Shown here in pieces: positions 26,123 to 35,775 of a stretch of DNA of 64,000 nucleotides. The notes below the pieces were generated by a model that was given only the letters and a program-made list of their open reading frames with translations, did no database searches and had not been told where the DNA came from. The stretch is taken from contig NZ_JARQTO010000008.1 of the NCBI RefSeq assembly GCF_029577735.1, forward strand, positions 1-64,000, given 5' to 3'. A program made the position numbers and the translations under genes. The DNA is from Exercitatus varius. Lineage in GTDB: Bacteria; Pseudomonadota; Gammaproteobacteria; Enterobacterales; Pasteurellaceae. Every line of letters begins with the position of its first letter. The stretch's first letter is position 1.

Positions 26123-26800
26123 TTAACCTCTTCTATTGAAATACTGGCTATATTCTTGTTCAAAACTATCCTTATCTAATTCATATTGATATAAATGTCG
26201 CTCAATACACTGGGTTGCCGCATCTTTATTCTGATCATGGATAGCTTTCAATAAAGTTTTATGTTCTTCAAGTGTTTTTATTGACGGTTTTTTCTTAAAG
26301 ATAGAAGTTCTAGCTCGGTCAAAATGAATATTCAATCCCTTCATTAACGCATAAATTCGATCTTTATTAGTAATTTTGAAAAATAATTGATGAAATTCAT
26401 TATCCAGCTCTAAAAATTTTTCATAATTACCTTGATTCAGATAAAATTCCTGCAAACTGACACTTTCATCTAAAATGTGAAGCTCCTTTTGATACAAATC
26501 TTCACATAAGAGTGAAATCACTTCTTTCTCTAAGGTTTTTCGTAAAAAACGAGCTTCTTCAACGAGGTCGGGATCAATTAACGAAATAAACGTTCCTTTT
26601 TGTGGCTGTATGGTAACAGCTCCATTTCTAGCAAGATCAATTAATGCTTCTCTCACGGGAGTTCGGCTAATACCCAATAAATTGGCTAATTCTATTTCAC
26701 TGACTTTGCTTCCGGGAACTAACTCCATGTTGACAATCATTTCTCTGATTACGCGGTATGCATAATCCCGAGAGGATTCTCGAAGCTTTGACTCTATCAT
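26123..26800 (-). CDS. GntR-family regulator, FCD type
   Basis: Transcription factor of the FadR/VanR branch of GntR. 225 residues: winged helix-turn-helix (about 10-75; SEIELANLLGISRTPVREALIDLARNG split over the motif) and an all-helical FCD effector domain (about 85-215) with the conserved DNEFHQLFF and EHKTLLKAI histidines that bind a metal or acid ligand. Sits inside the hexuronate operon between uxuB and kdgK, so a uronate or KDG-type ligand is likely. It is AT-richer than its neighbours (many AAA, TTA codons), hinting at separate ancestry. Its operator is not identified. Confidence 0.85.
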   Translation of the reverse strand: MIESKLRESSRDYAYRVIREMIVNMELVPGSKVSEIELANLLGISRTPVREALIDLARNGAVTIQPQKGTFISLIDPDLVEEARFLRKTLEKEVISLLCEDLYQKELHILDESVSLQEFYLNQGNYEKFLELDNEFHQLFFKITNKDRIYALMKGLNIHFDRARTSIFKKKPSIKTLEEHKTLLKAIHDQNKDAATQCIERHLYQYELDKDSFEQEYSQYFNRRG

Positions 26801-26809
26801 TTTACTACC

Positions 26810-28411
26810 CTAATTTACATACTTATGTAAGCCAGTTCTTACTGCCCCCACGCCTACCAATAACTCGTTGAAATATTGTTCAACTCTGCCTGCTAAGCCG
26901 ACTTCATACAGATCCACACCGAAAATGCTTTTATCCGATAAAATCGGTTTTAAGGTTGCAGATGATACTACACTTCCCAACGTTATATTAGCGAGTTTTG
27001 CTTTTAATTCGGCTAAACGCGGATCCGGGCTGTTTTCAAAAGGCTGACCTTCGTCATTAACCCCCAATAAATAGCGTAACCAACCTGCAAAAATCAAAGG
27101 TATCGCCACCAGGCTATCCGTTGATTTACCGGCTTTCACATAGGATTTAATCGTTTCGCCGAAGCGAATAGCCAGTTTTTGCGATGTATCCGTCGCAATA
27201 CGCTGCGGTGTATCCGGAATAAAATCGTTGGAAAAACGAATATTAATAACTTCATCAAGAAACTGTTTCGGATTGATTAATTTCGGATCGGTCACAACCG
27301 GTAAACCTTCTTGGTACCCTAATTTCCGAATTAACGCCAATAAGTCCGCATCTTGTACTTCGGTGGAAATTTTGGTGAATCCGAGCAAGCAACCGAAAAT
27401 TGCCAAACCGGTATGTAACGGATTAAGGCAAGTGGTTACTTTCATAGTTTCGATTTTATTGACAGTATCGCGATCAGCGAAAATCACCCCGACTTTTTCC
27501 AACTTCGGACGCCCATTCGGAAAGTTATCTTCTACGGCAAGATATTCTAACTCTTCCGCATTAACAAAGGGTGCGACGTAGGTATTTTTCGACGTCACAA
27601 CCGGTGCCAGATTTTCAATACCGTCGTTTTGTAATTGTTGTTGAACTTCGGCATCGGGACGCGGCGTAATTTTATCAATCATCGACCAAGGGAAGCTGAT
27701 TTTATCCGAATTCAAATAATCTAAAAAATCTTGTGATAAATGACCGCACTTTTTCCATTGTTCGGCAAATTCCAAAATCACTTTTTGCAGCTTTTCACCG
27801 TTTTTAGACATATTATCCATGCTTACTACCGCCAAGGGTAACGCGCCGGCAACAAAACGTTCATGCAACAGCGAGACAATCTTACCGATATAACTTTGCG
27901 GTTTTGCCGGTCCCTGTTCAAAATCCGCTTTCACCGCAGGATAATATTTACCGTCCAACCCTTTGATTAAATAGCCTTTTTCCGTAATCGTTAAGCTAAC
28001 CATCTGCAGTGACGGTGACAGGAAAATCTCTTTCAACCGGTTGAAATCCTGTGTAAAAGCCGGATCCATGCGCAAACTTTCTACAATACTGGCAACCACG
28101 ATTTTATCGACCGAATGGTCATTTTTTAACTTGGCAAACACGGAAAGATTATCAAACGGCTGATAGGCTTTCTCAATAATTTCATAATCAAACCCTTCTG
28201 CGACGATAATCCCTTGTTGCGCATCACCCTGATTCAACAAACGTTGTTGCAAATTGGCTAAAAAGGCGCGGAAAATATTGCCGGCTCCCAAATGAAGCCA
28301 AACCGGTTGTTGTTTTGTGTTACTTACCACATCGGAAATGTTGAATTGGGGTAATTGGTACCCCTTTTCCTGCCATTCTTTTGAATTTAAAGCGTTATAT
28401 GAGAGTTTCAT
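26810..28411 (-). CDS. uxuB: fructuronate reductase, mannitol-dehydrogenase family
   Basis: Reduces D-fructuronate to D-mannonate with NADH. 533 residues, about 45 more than E. coli UxuB, and of the longer subfamily. Seen: LHLGAGNIFRAFLAN (nucleotide-binding region), VVSMDNMSKNGEKL, the catalytic TCLNPLHTGLAI region and WLRYLLGVNDEG. Start chosen at MKLSYNALNS, whose ATG overlaps the uxuA stop in TAATG (28409-28413); a longer frame to 28441 overlaps uxuA. Assignment rests on fold plus position after uxuA. A second, unrelated reductase is at 34902-35747. Confidence 0.85.
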   Translation of the reverse strand: MKLSYNALNSKEWQEKGYQLPQFNISDVVSNTKQQPVWLHLGAGNIFRAFLANLQQRLLNQGDAQQGIIVAEGFDYEIIEKAYQPFDNLSVFAKLKNDHSVDKIVVASIVESLRMDPAFTQDFNRLKEIFLSPSLQMVSLTITEKGYLIKGLDGKYYPAVKADFEQGPAKPQSYIGKIVSLLHERFVAGALPLAVVSMDNMSKNGEKLQKVILEFAEQWKKCGHLSQDFLDYLNSDKISFPWSMIDKITPRPDAEVQQQLQNDGIENLAPVVTSKNTYVAPFVNAEELEYLAVEDNFPNGRPKLEKVGVIFADRDTVNKIETMKVTTCLNPLHTGLAIFGCLLGFTKISTEVQDADLLALIRKLGYQEGLPVVTDPKLINPKQFLDEVINIRFSNDFIPDTPQRIATDTSQKLAIRFGETIKSYVKAGKSTDSLVAIPLIFAGWLRYLLGVNDEGQPFENSPDPRLAELKAKLANITLGSVVSSATLKPILSDKSIFGVDLYEVGLAGRVEQYFNELLVGVGAVRTGLHKYVN

Positions 28412-29478
28412 TATTTGCGTCCTTTTTCGTATGCGTCCCAAAGCCCTTCGACATACATAATACCTAAAGCACGGTCATATAAACCGTAACCCGGGCGGCA
28501 TTTTTCATCCCAAATGTGACGTCCGTGATCCGGGCGCCAATACCCGTCAAAACCCACTTCATGATAAGCTTTCACAATTTCCGCAATATCTAAGGAACCG
28601 TCACGGGTTAAATGAGAGGTTTCATAGAAATCCCCATTATCAAACACTTTGATGTTACGAATATGGGCAAACGGAATACGTTTATGGAAAGTGCGGATCA
28701 TTTGTGGCAAATCATTTTCCAGATTCGGACCTAAGGCACCGGAACATAAGGTAATGCCGTTTGCCGGACTGTCTACCATATCCACGATTTTCTGGAAATC
28801 CTCATGACATTTCACGATGCGAGGCAAACCGAATACGGAGAACGGCGGATCGTCCGGATGAATTGCCATACGAATCCCCGCTTCTTCTGCGACCGGAATA
28901 ATTTGTTCTAAGAAATATTTTAAGTTTTCTCTTAATTTGTCTTCCGTCATGTCTTTATAAAGATCGAACAATTTATCCAAATGTTTCAACCGATCAGGTT
29001 CCCAGCCCGGTAAGGTGAGATCTTTGGAATTTTCCATAAATTGTTTCACTAATATTTTCGGATCAATACCGTCGATACGGGCGTGTTCATAGAAAAGTGC
29101 GGTCGAACCATCGTCCGCTTCTTTAAATAAATCCGTACGGATCCAGTCGAACACCGGCATAAAGTTGTAACACACGACTTTTACGCCGTATTTACCCAAA
29201 CTGCGCAAGGTAATTTTGTAATTTTCAATATAAACGTCACGATCCGGTGAACCCAACTTGATACTTTCGTGAATGTTAACGCTTTCCACCACATCAATGC
29301 TTAATCCGTAAGGTTCAACCTGAGATTTCACTTCGGCGATACGTTCTTCCGGCCAAACTTCACCGGCGGGAATATCGTGTAATGCCCACACTACACCCGT
29401 CATACTTGGAATTTGTTTAATATGCGCCAATGGAATTGTATCGTTACCTAAACCATACCATCTAAATGTTGTTTTCAT
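28411..29478 (-). CDS. uxuA: mannonate dehydratase, short (355-residue) type
   Basis: Dehydrates D-mannonate to 2-keto-3-deoxygluconate. 355 residues, like the short UxuA of Firmicutes, without the roughly 40-residue insertion of the E. coli form. Motifs: RWYGLGNDTIPL, VVCYNFMPVFDW, RMAIHPDDPPFSVFGLPRI, AHIRN and WRPDHGRH, with metal-binding Cys/His residues. AGGAT lies 9 nt before the ATG. Coupled to uxuB through TAATG. The window also has an E. coli-type UxuA at 42057-43241. Confidence 0.93.
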   Translation of the reverse strand: MKTTFRWYGLGNDTIPLAHIKQIPSMTGVVWALHDIPAGEVWPEERIAEVKSQVEPYGLSIDVVESVNIHESIKLGSPDRDVYIENYKITLRSLGKYGVKVVCYNFMPVFDWIRTDLFKEADDGSTALFYEHARIDGIDPKILVKQFMENSKDLTLPGWEPDRLKHLDKLFDLYKDMTEDKLRENLKYFLEQIIPVAEEAGIRMAIHPDDPPFSVFGLPRIVKCHEDFQKIVDMVDSPANGITLCSGALGPNLENDLPQMIRTFHKRIPFAHIRNIKVFDNGDFYETSHLTRDGSLDIAEIVKAYHEVGFDGYWRPDHGRHIWDEKCRPGYGLYDRALGIMYVEGLWDAYEKGRK

Positions 29479-29507
29479 AAAATTAATCCTTTTTTAACCG
29501 CACTTTA

Positions 29508-30527
29508 TTACCATTCAAGTAATACTTTGCACACTGTATTTTTTTCGTTTTTGATTACATCAAAGGCTTTTGCAATATCTTCAAACTTATACGTATGCGT
29601 AATCATTTTTTCCGGCGTGACTTTATGTTCTTCAAATAAACGAATCACTTCCGGGAAGCGTTTGTTGTTTAAACGGGTACCGAAGACATTAATGCCTTTT
29701 TTGGTAAATGCGACCTGCGGAATTTCTGACGGTGTGCCGCCGGTTCCCAACACCACAAAACGACCGGACGGAGCAACAATATCCAACGCGTCAAGAATAC
29801 TTTGCGGAGAACAAACGGCATCCACCACCACATGCGCGCCTTCGTCATCGGTAAACTCGCTGACCGCTTGGCGCATGTCAACATCTTTCACGTTAATCGC
29901 TTTGGTAGCACCCATCTCACGCGCTAATTGCAGGCGTTCTTCGAAAATATCGGTAATCAGCACTTCCGCACCACGAGCACGCGCCACCTGCATCACCGCC
30001 AAACCGGCAGGTCCGGAACCGAATACCACGACTTTATCGCCGGCAGCAATAGATGCTCGGGTATTAATTTCCACGCCGACGGCATAAGGTTCGATTAAAC
30101 AAGCGGTTTTACGCGGAATTTTATCGGTATCAACCAAATAAACATTATCTGCTCTGGTTTTTGCATATTCAGCAAATCCGCCTTGTGAATGAACGCCTGT
30201 AACCTGCAAATTTTTACACACATTATGATGACCCGTGCGGCAGGCATAACAATGCCCACAACTGTTAACAATATCGCTCACTACATAATCACCGACTTTA
30301 ACATGCATCACGGCTTTGCCTGTTTCCACCACGGTTCCCACGAATTCGTGACCGATAATAGCAGGATATTTGGCAAGGGAATTACCGCCGGTATAAATTC
30401 CGATATCCGAACCGCAGATTCCACCGAAAGCCACTTTAATAATCACATCATCGTCTTTTGTTACAGTAGGAGCCGGCACATCGGCAACGGTTAATTCAAA
30501 AGGTTTAGAAACACTTATTGCTTTCAT
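29508..30527 (-). CDS. zinc-dependent dehydrogenase, RspB / L-gulonate 5-dehydrogenase type
   Basis: Medium-chain alcohol dehydrogenase. 339 residues. Catalytic zinc site GGICGSDIGIY and GHEFVGTV; structural zinc cysteines in CGHCYACRTGHHNVC; NAD site VVFGSGPAGLAVMQ; Asp at the end of the next strand favours NAD. Closest in pattern to RspB and its relatives, some of which oxidise L-gulonate or L-idonate to feed fructuronate-type intermediates. Lying between the TRAP transporter and uxuAB, it could bring a sugar acid other than glucuronate into the same route. Exact substrate not known. Confidence 0.85.
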   Translation of the reverse strand: MKAISVSKPFELTVADVPAPTVTKDDDVIIKVAFGGICGSDIGIYTGGNSLAKYPAIIGHEFVGTVVETGKAVMHVKVGDYVVSDIVNSCGHCYACRTGHHNVCKNLQVTGVHSQGGFAEYAKTRADNVYLVDTDKIPRKTACLIEPYAVGVEINTRASIAAGDKVVVFGSGPAGLAVMQVARARGAEVLITDIFEERLQLAREMGATKAINVKDVDMRQAVSEFTDDEGAHVVVDAVCSPQSILDALDIVAPSGRFVVLGTGGTPSEIPQVAFTKKGINVFGTRLNNKRFPEVIRLFEEHKVTPEKMITHTYKFEDIAKAFDVIKNEKNTVCKVLLEW

Positions 30528-30538
30528 TTTATTAATCC

Positions 30539-31819
30539 TTATTTAGTAAAAAATTCGAGTGGCACTAGAAATGTACTCGGAAATATGATTAACATAATAA
30601 TTACTAAGATAATCGCAAGTAAGAAAGGCCATATTTTACGTACGATGCGTTCTATATTGATTTTGCCTGTACTGGCGGCAACATTTAATACAGTCCCCAC
30701 TGGTGGCGTTAACAAGCCGAAGACACAGGTAATAATAAAGACCACACCGAAATAGACCGGATTAATCCCCGCCTGTTTCACAGCTGGCATTAACACCGGT
30801 GTTAAAATCAGAATAGTCGGTACTACGTCCATTGATGTCCCGACCAGTAGTACCAAACCGGCAATTACCAGCATTAATAAAATCGATGAACCGATAAACG
30901 GATGAAGTAAATCCGTTACAATGCGCGGAATGTTACCGATGGTCATTAACCAAGAAGATACCATTGCAGCAGCGGCAAGGAACATAATTGCCGCACTGGC
31001 TTTAGCAGAAGAAATGAAACACTCTTTAATGGATTGGAACGTTAATTCACGATATACAAGTAAGCCGATAACTAGTGCGTAAACAACAGCCACAACCCCT
31101 GCTTCAGTCGGTGTAAAAATACCACTACGCAGACCGAGTAATAGACCTACAGGCATCAGAATGGCCCAAACCGCTTCACGAGTTGCTCGCACAACTTCTC
31201 TAAATGATCTTTTCGGTAACGGTACGGCAGAATCTTTTCGGGAAACAATAGCCCAAATGACACAAAGGATAAGAGTGATATAAACTGCGGGAGCAATGCC
31301 ACCCATAAACAAATCTGTCACAGATACACCAGCTGTAACACCAAAGATGATCATCGGTACAGATGGAGGCATTATCGGCGATAAAATATTACCTGCAGCA
31401 ATTAATGCGGTGGCACGATCACGGTTATAACCGATAGTTGCCATCATCGGAATTAAAATCGCCCCCAAAGCGGCAGTAGACGCCACCGCACTTCCCACCA
31501 AACTAGCGAACAACAGAATGGCGACAATCGCTACATAACCCAAACCGCCACGAATATGTCCTACAAGTGCGGTCGCCGCATCAACAATTTTATTAGTTAA
31601 CCCACCACGATTCATTAAGTCGCCGGCCACTACGAAAAACGGAATTGCCATCATAGAGAAGCTATCGGCTCCGTTAAATAGGTTTTGCGATAAAATCTGT
31701 GAATTAAAACCACCGAGATAAAACATCAGCATCATGCCTGAAAACAGCAATGAGAATGCGATCGGCACGCCGATAATAATGCCGCCTACGAGGCTGGCTA
31801 AGAAAATAAGAATGGTCAT
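30539..31819 (-). CDS. dctM: TRAP transporter large permease, system 1
   Basis: Large membrane subunit of a sodium-driven tripartite transporter for sugar acids. 426 residues with about 12 hydrophobic segments. DctM hallmarks: PFFVVAGDLMNRGGL, LFASLVGSAVASTAALGAI, SPIMPPSVPMIIFGV and GLLTPPVGTVLNVAA. Good ribosome site (AGGAG, 6 nt). Follows dctQ by 9 bp. Substrate inferred as a hexuronate or hexonate from the surrounding genes. Confidence 0.93.
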   Translation of the reverse strand: MTILIFLASLVGGIIIGVPIAFSLLFSGMMLMFYLGGFNSQILSQNLFNGADSFSMMAIPFFVVAGDLMNRGGLTNKIVDAATALVGHIRGGLGYVAIVAILLFASLVGSAVASTAALGAILIPMMATIGYNRDRATALIAAGNILSPIMPPSVPMIIFGVTAGVSVTDLFMGGIAPAVYITLILCVIWAIVSRKDSAVPLPKRSFREVVRATREAVWAILMPVGLLLGLRSGIFTPTEAGVVAVVYALVIGLLVYRELTFQSIKECFISSAKASAAIMFLAAAAMVSSWLMTIGNIPRIVTDLLHPFIGSSILLMLVIAGLVLLVGTSMDVVPTILILTPVLMPAVKQAGINPVYFGVVFIITCVFGLLTPPVGTVLNVAASTGKINIERIVRKIWPFLLAIILVIIMLIIFPSTFLVPLEFFTK

Positions 31820-31828
31820 ATTTTTCTC

Positions 31829-32338
31829 CTAATCTGAATCTGATTCACTCATTAATGCGGCTTGGTGAACAGATTTAGGATTTCTAATCACATCAATAAT
31901 ATTCAGTAACGCAATTAAAATAATTGCTGCGCCTGTCAATAACCCGATTCCGTACACAACAGATAAAGGCAAACCCGTTGCTGCCGCTTTCGCCGTATGA
32001 GATTGAATCACCATGGCAAGGCTGCCTTTAAACAAGATAGCCATAACCACAATAATGATGAACCGTCCCAGAACGAAAAGCAGCCATTTCAATTTTTCCG
32101 GTGCTTTTTTAATGAACGTATCTACCCCTAAGTGGGCATTTTCCTTCATCGCCACAATCGCGCCGAGATAAATCACGTAAACAAAGACATATCTCGATAC
32201 TTCTTCTGACCAGACCAAACCGGAATTGAAAAAGAATCGAAGTATGACGTTAAAAAACACAAGGGCAATCATTACGGCGAGCATCACGCCTAGCAATATT
32301 TGAATGCCGTTGAACAATTTATCGATAAAAGTTTTCAT
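31829..32338 (-). CDS. dctQ: TRAP transporter small permease, system 1
   Basis: Small membrane subunit that pairs with DctM. 169 residues with four hydrophobic segments (about 10-32, 45-62, 85-105, 127-148) and the family string VWSEEVSRYVFVYVIYLGAI. The charged tail after the last segment is cytoplasmic. Part of dctP-dctQ-dctM. Confidence 0.9.
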   Translation of the reverse strand: MKTFIDKLFNGIQILLGVMLAVMIALVFFNVILRFFFNSGLVWSEEVSRYVFVYVIYLGAIVAMKENAHLGVDTFIKKAPEKLKWLLFVLGRFIIIVVMAILFKGSLAMVIQSHTAKAAATGLPLSVVYGIGLLTGAAIILIALLNIIDVIRNPKSVHQAALMSESDSD

Positions 32339-32360
32339 ACTTCAATACTCCGTCTGATGG

Positions 32361-33368
32361 TTATTGAGCATCTCTCACTTTATTGACTAAAGCTTCCGCC
32401 CAATCGTATTTTTTATACAGATCGTCATAAAGCGGCTGCATTTTTTCCACTAACACTTTTTTGTCCGCTTCCGTCGGAACGATAATTGTGCCGCCTTTTT
32501 CCTGCACTAATTTTTTATCTGCGTCGATACTTTCCTGATAAAGATCCCAGCTTTTATCCGAAGTCGCTTTCGCCGCTTCATTAAAAATGGTTTTCTCTTC
32601 ATCACTTAAGCCATTCCAGAAATTAGCGTTCGCTAATAATTCCAAAGAAGAAACCATATGATTGGTTTCATAGATATTTTTGTTAACGGAATAAAAACCT
32701 TGTTGAACAAAAGTAGATAAAGGATTGTCCTGACCGTCTACTACACCTTGTTCAAGAGCAGTGAATACTTCCCCTAATCCCATAATCGCTACATTCGCAC
32801 CTAACAATTCCGCTACTTTGACGTGAATAGGGTTATTCGGCATCCGCATTTTCTGTCCTTTAAATTGTTCCGGATTCGATAACGGCTTACTGGAAGAAAA
32901 GACACGAGCACCATTCGGCATCCAAGCTAAAAATTTAATAGGTTGTGATTCTTCAAAACTACTGGCAATTTCCTGACCGATATCGCCTTGATAAATCTTA
33001 CGGGCATGCGCCACGTCCCGGAATAAAAACGGAAAATCCGGTACGGACATTTTCGGTACTTCGGACCACATAACTGTCCCTAACACAGACATATCCACAA
33101 TGCCTTGACGGGTATAGTCAAAGGATTGTTTTTCATCGCCTAATTGTCCGGAATCATAAATATCGATTTGATATTTACCATTGGTTTTACTTTCAATCAT
33201 AGGTTTAAAAACTTCTTTTAACGCAATGGTCGAAGGGTGGGTTGGGGCAACAACAGAAGAAACTTTCACAATTTTAACTGATGAACTGCCACCTTTGTCG
33301 TCGCAGGCAGAAAGTGAAAACAGCACCACACTCGCTAATAATGTTTTCAAGAAGGTTCTTTTTTTCAT
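32361..33368 (-). CDS. dctP: TRAP transporter substrate-binding lipoprotein, system 1
   Basis: Extracytoplasmic binding protein. 335 residues from the ATG at 33366-33368 (AAGGA upstream); a longer frame to 33425 has no ribosome site. The N-terminus MKKRTFLKTLLASVVLFSLSAC is a lipoprotein signal with Cys22, so the protein should be lipid-anchored. DctP marks: TYK-like GKYQIDIYDSGQLGDE, RMPNNPIHVKVAELLGA, LEQGVVDGQDNP. The carboxylate-binding Arg (GQKMRMP) is present. Promoter region just upstream has a CRP site. Confidence 0.92.
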   Translation of the reverse strand: MKKRTFLKTLLASVVLFSLSACDDKGGSSSVKIVKVSSVVAPTHPSTIALKEVFKPMIESKTNGKYQIDIYDSGQLGDEKQSFDYTRQGIVDMSVLGTVMWSEVPKMSVPDFPFLFRDVAHARKIYQGDIGQEIASSFEESQPIKFLAWMPNGARVFSSSKPLSNPEQFKGQKMRMPNNPIHVKVAELLGANVAIMGLGEVFTALEQGVVDGQDNPLSTFVQQGFYSVNKNIYETNHMVSSLELLANANFWNGLSDEEKTIFNEAAKATSDKSWDLYQESIDADKKLVQEKGGTIIVPTEADKKVLVEKMQPLYDDLYKKYDWAEALVNKVRDAQ

Positions 33369-33400
33369 AGTCACGTTCCTTTTCATGTTTAAACATTCTA

Positions 33401-33466
33401 GTATACAAGTATTACATGCAAACATATTAACAAAAAAAAGTTTGTGAAAACGTGAGCGTGATCACA
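33401..33466 (-). promoter_or_regulatory. dctP1 promoter: CRP site, -10 and GTATAC operator
   Basis: Minus strand, in order: CRP site TGTGA-TCACGC-TCACG (33451-33466, 9/10), -10 TAATAT (33424-33429), which puts CRP at about -41.5, and a GTATAC-centred dyad (33401-33406, flanks CTT/TAG) at about +14. GTATAC is the core of the ExuR/UxuR operator. So the operon should be activated by CRP and repressed by a GntR regulator. Confidence 0.65.
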
Positions 33467-33487
33467 AACTTTGAAATTTATACTAAT

Positions 33488-34891
33488 TTATTTGAAATAA
33501 CTGTTTGCGTTGTTATAACAGATATCTTTAACCATATTGCCGAGTAGGTTCATATCGTTCGGCGCTTCGCCGTTAACCACCCATTTACCGATCATTTCAC
33601 AAAGAATGCGACGAAAATATTCGTGACGGGTATAAGACAGGAAGCTGCGCGAATCCGTTAGCATACCGACAAATTGGCTTAATAATCCCAATTGAGAAAG
33701 CTGTTGTAACTGGCGTTTCATGCCGTCTTTCTGATCATTAAACCACCAACCCGAACCGAACTGAATTTTGCCCGCAATCCCTCCGGTTTGGAAATTGCCA
33801 ATCATGGTGGCAATCATTTCATTATCGCGAGGATTTAAGCAATACAAAATTGTTTTCGGCAATTCGTTGTTTTGATCCATAGAATCCAATAATCGCGCAA
33901 GCGGTTCCGCAAAAGTGCGGTCGGCTATGGAATCGAATCCCGCATCCGCGCCGAGCAATTTGAACATTCGCGTGTTGTTATTACGCAATGCGCCGATATG
34001 CATTTGCATAACCCAGTTGCGTTTGCAATATTCTTGAGCAAACCAAACGAAAAGTGCGGTCGAATATTGACTAATTTCCAGTTCGGTCAGCGGGCGTTCA
34101 TTGCGGCGTAATTGCAAAATGCGATCCAGTTCTTTTTCGTCGGGAACGGGAGCGAAGCGCACGATTTCTATACCGTGATCGGCGGATTTGCAACCGTGTT
34201 GATCAAAATGTTCCAAGCGTTTCCATAACGCTTTTTTCAAACTGTTAAAACTGCGAATTTCCGTATCGGAAACCTGTTCCAGCCGATTGATGTAATCATT
34301 AAATTGGTCTAATTCGATTTTAACCGCTTTGTCCGGACGCCAGCTCGGCGCAACCTCAATATCGAAAGTGGTGTCTTCTTGAAGCGCTTTGTGATATTCA
34401 AGGCTGTCGATAGGATCGTCCGTCGTTCCGGAAAATTTGACATTCATCCGTTTCATAATACCGCGGGCGGAAAATTCGGGTTGCCGTAATAATTCGTTAC
34501 ATTCTTGCCAAATTTTGCCCGCACTTTGCGGATTAAATAAGGTATTCGTGATCCCGAAAGGACGGCGAAGCTCCAGATGGGTCCAGTGGTAAATCGGATT
34601 ACCGATACAAAGCGGTACGGTTTTTGCCCAGACCAGGTATTTTTCATAAGCGGAAGCATTACCCGTAATCAGGTTCTCGTCAAACCCCGCCGAACGCATG
34701 GCGCGCCATTTATAATGGTCGCCGGCTAACCAGATTTCGGTCAAATCTTTGAATTGTCGATTCTCCGCAATTTCTTTCGGCGGTAAATGGCAGTGATAAT
34801 CGAAAATAGGCTGATCTTTCGCATAGTCGTGATAGAGCGTGCGCGCCACATCATTGGACAGCAAAAAATCCTCATCCATAAATTGTTTCAC
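33488..34891 (-). CDS. uxaC: uronate (glucuronate) isomerase
   Basis: Isomerises D-glucuronate to D-fructuronate (and galacturonate to tagaturonate); amidohydrolase fold. 467 residues from a GTG start at 34891 with AAGGAG 6 nt upstream; the frame stays open to an ATG at 34978 inside the neighbouring gene, which would add 29 non-conserved residues. The UxaC core is obvious: FDYHCHLPPKEIAE, GDHYKWRAMR, YHWTHLELRRPFGI, FGSGWWFNDQKDGM, LTDSRSFLSYTRHEYFRRI. Third gene of dctP2-SDR-uxaC. Confidence 0.95.
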   Translation of the reverse strand: MKQFMDEDFLLSNDVARTLYHDYAKDQPIFDYHCHLPPKEIAENRQFKDLTEIWLAGDHYKWRAMRSAGFDENLITGNASAYEKYLVWAKTVPLCIGNPIYHWTHLELRRPFGITNTLFNPQSAGKIWQECNELLRQPEFSARGIMKRMNVKFSGTTDDPIDSLEYHKALQEDTTFDIEVAPSWRPDKAVKIELDQFNDYINRLEQVSDTEIRSFNSLKKALWKRLEHFDQHGCKSADHGIEIVRFAPVPDEKELDRILQLRRNERPLTELEISQYSTALFVWFAQEYCKRNWVMQMHIGALRNNNTRMFKLLGADAGFDSIADRTFAEPLARLLDSMDQNNELPKTILYCLNPRDNEMIATMIGNFQTGGIAGKIQFGSGWWFNDQKDGMKRQLQQLSQLGLLSQFVGMLTDSRSFLSYTRHEYFRRILCEMIGKWVVNGEAPNDMNLLGNMVKDICYNNANSYFK

Positions 34892-34901
34892 GGGGAACTC
34901 C

Positions 34902-35747
34902 TTAAACGCCGCTGTAAGCGGAAAAACCGCCGTCAATCGGTAATATGACGCCGTTGATAAAACTGGCGTATTCTTCATCCATTAAAAACAGAATGCCGCC
35001 CATTAATTCACTGGCTTCACCAAAACGTCCCATCGGCGTATTGGTGAGAATTTTATGCGCACGCGCAGTTGGTTTTCCTTCGGCGTCAAATAATAATGCG
35101 CGATTCTGGTTACTCACTAAAAATCCCGGCGCAATGGCATTACAACGAATTCCCACATGAGAAAAGTGAACGGCAAGCCATTGAGTAAAATTGCTGATCG
35201 CGGCTTTAGCGCCGGAATAAGCAGGAATTTTGGTTAACGGTGTGTAAGCATTCATGCTGGAAATATTAATAATATTTGCTCCCTTTTTGCCCACCATATC
35301 TTTGGCAAATACCTGTATCGGCAGCAAGGTACCTAAATAATTTAAATTAAACACAAACTCAATACCGGCTTTATCCAGATCAAAGAACGACTTGGTCGCT
35401 GGCGGCAAATCCAATTCATGAAATTCATTATCTGTCGTGGCTTTCGGATTATTGCCGCCGGCGCCGTTAATCAGAATATCGCAGGTTCCGAAATCGGCGG
35501 CGATGGCATCGCGGGTTTGTTTAATACTGTCTAATTCCAATACGTTTGTTTTATAGGCTTTTGCAATATATCCCTGCGCGCTGATTTCAGCGGCAAATTT
35601 TTGTGCCGATTCAAGGTTAATATCGAGTAACGCCACTTTCGCACCGGTTTTGGCAATTTCTTTCGCAAAATAAGCGCAAAGCACGCCGCCGGCTCCCGTA
35701 ATAACTACCACTTTATCTTTAAAATTATGATTTTTTGCCAATGTCAT
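34902..35747 (-). CDS. short-chain dehydrogenase, likely second fructuronate reductase
   Basis: SDR-family oxidoreductase, 281 residues from the ATG at 35745-35747, with GGAG upstream; an ATG five codons earlier lacks a ribosome site. TGAGGVLCAYFAKEIA is the nucleotide site (TGxxxGxG variant), NGAGG is present, ISSMN with catalytic Ser, and YSGAKAAISNF gives YxxxK. Resembles the SDR D-mannonate oxidoreductase (YjmF/UxuB of Bacillus) and a homologue in the H. influenzae uronate cluster. Between a TRAP binding protein and uxaC, so fructuronate to mannonate is the best guess. Not homologous to UxuB at 26810. Confidence 0.82.
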   Translation of the reverse strand: MTLAKNHNFKDKVVVITGAGGVLCAYFAKEIAKTGAKVALLDINLESAQKFAAEISAQGYIAKAYKTNVLELDSIKQTRDAIAADFGTCDILINGAGGNNPKATTDNEFHELDLPPATKSFFDLDKAGIEFVFNLNYLGTLLPIQVFAKDMVGKKGANIINISSMNAYTPLTKIPAYSGAKAAISNFTQWLAVHFSHVGIRCNAIAPGFLVSNQNRALLFDAEGKPTARAHKILTNTPMGRFGEASELMGGILFLMDEEYASFINGVILPIDGGFSAYSGV

Positions 35748-35775
35748 ATCGTCTTTCTCCATAATTTAAAATTAA

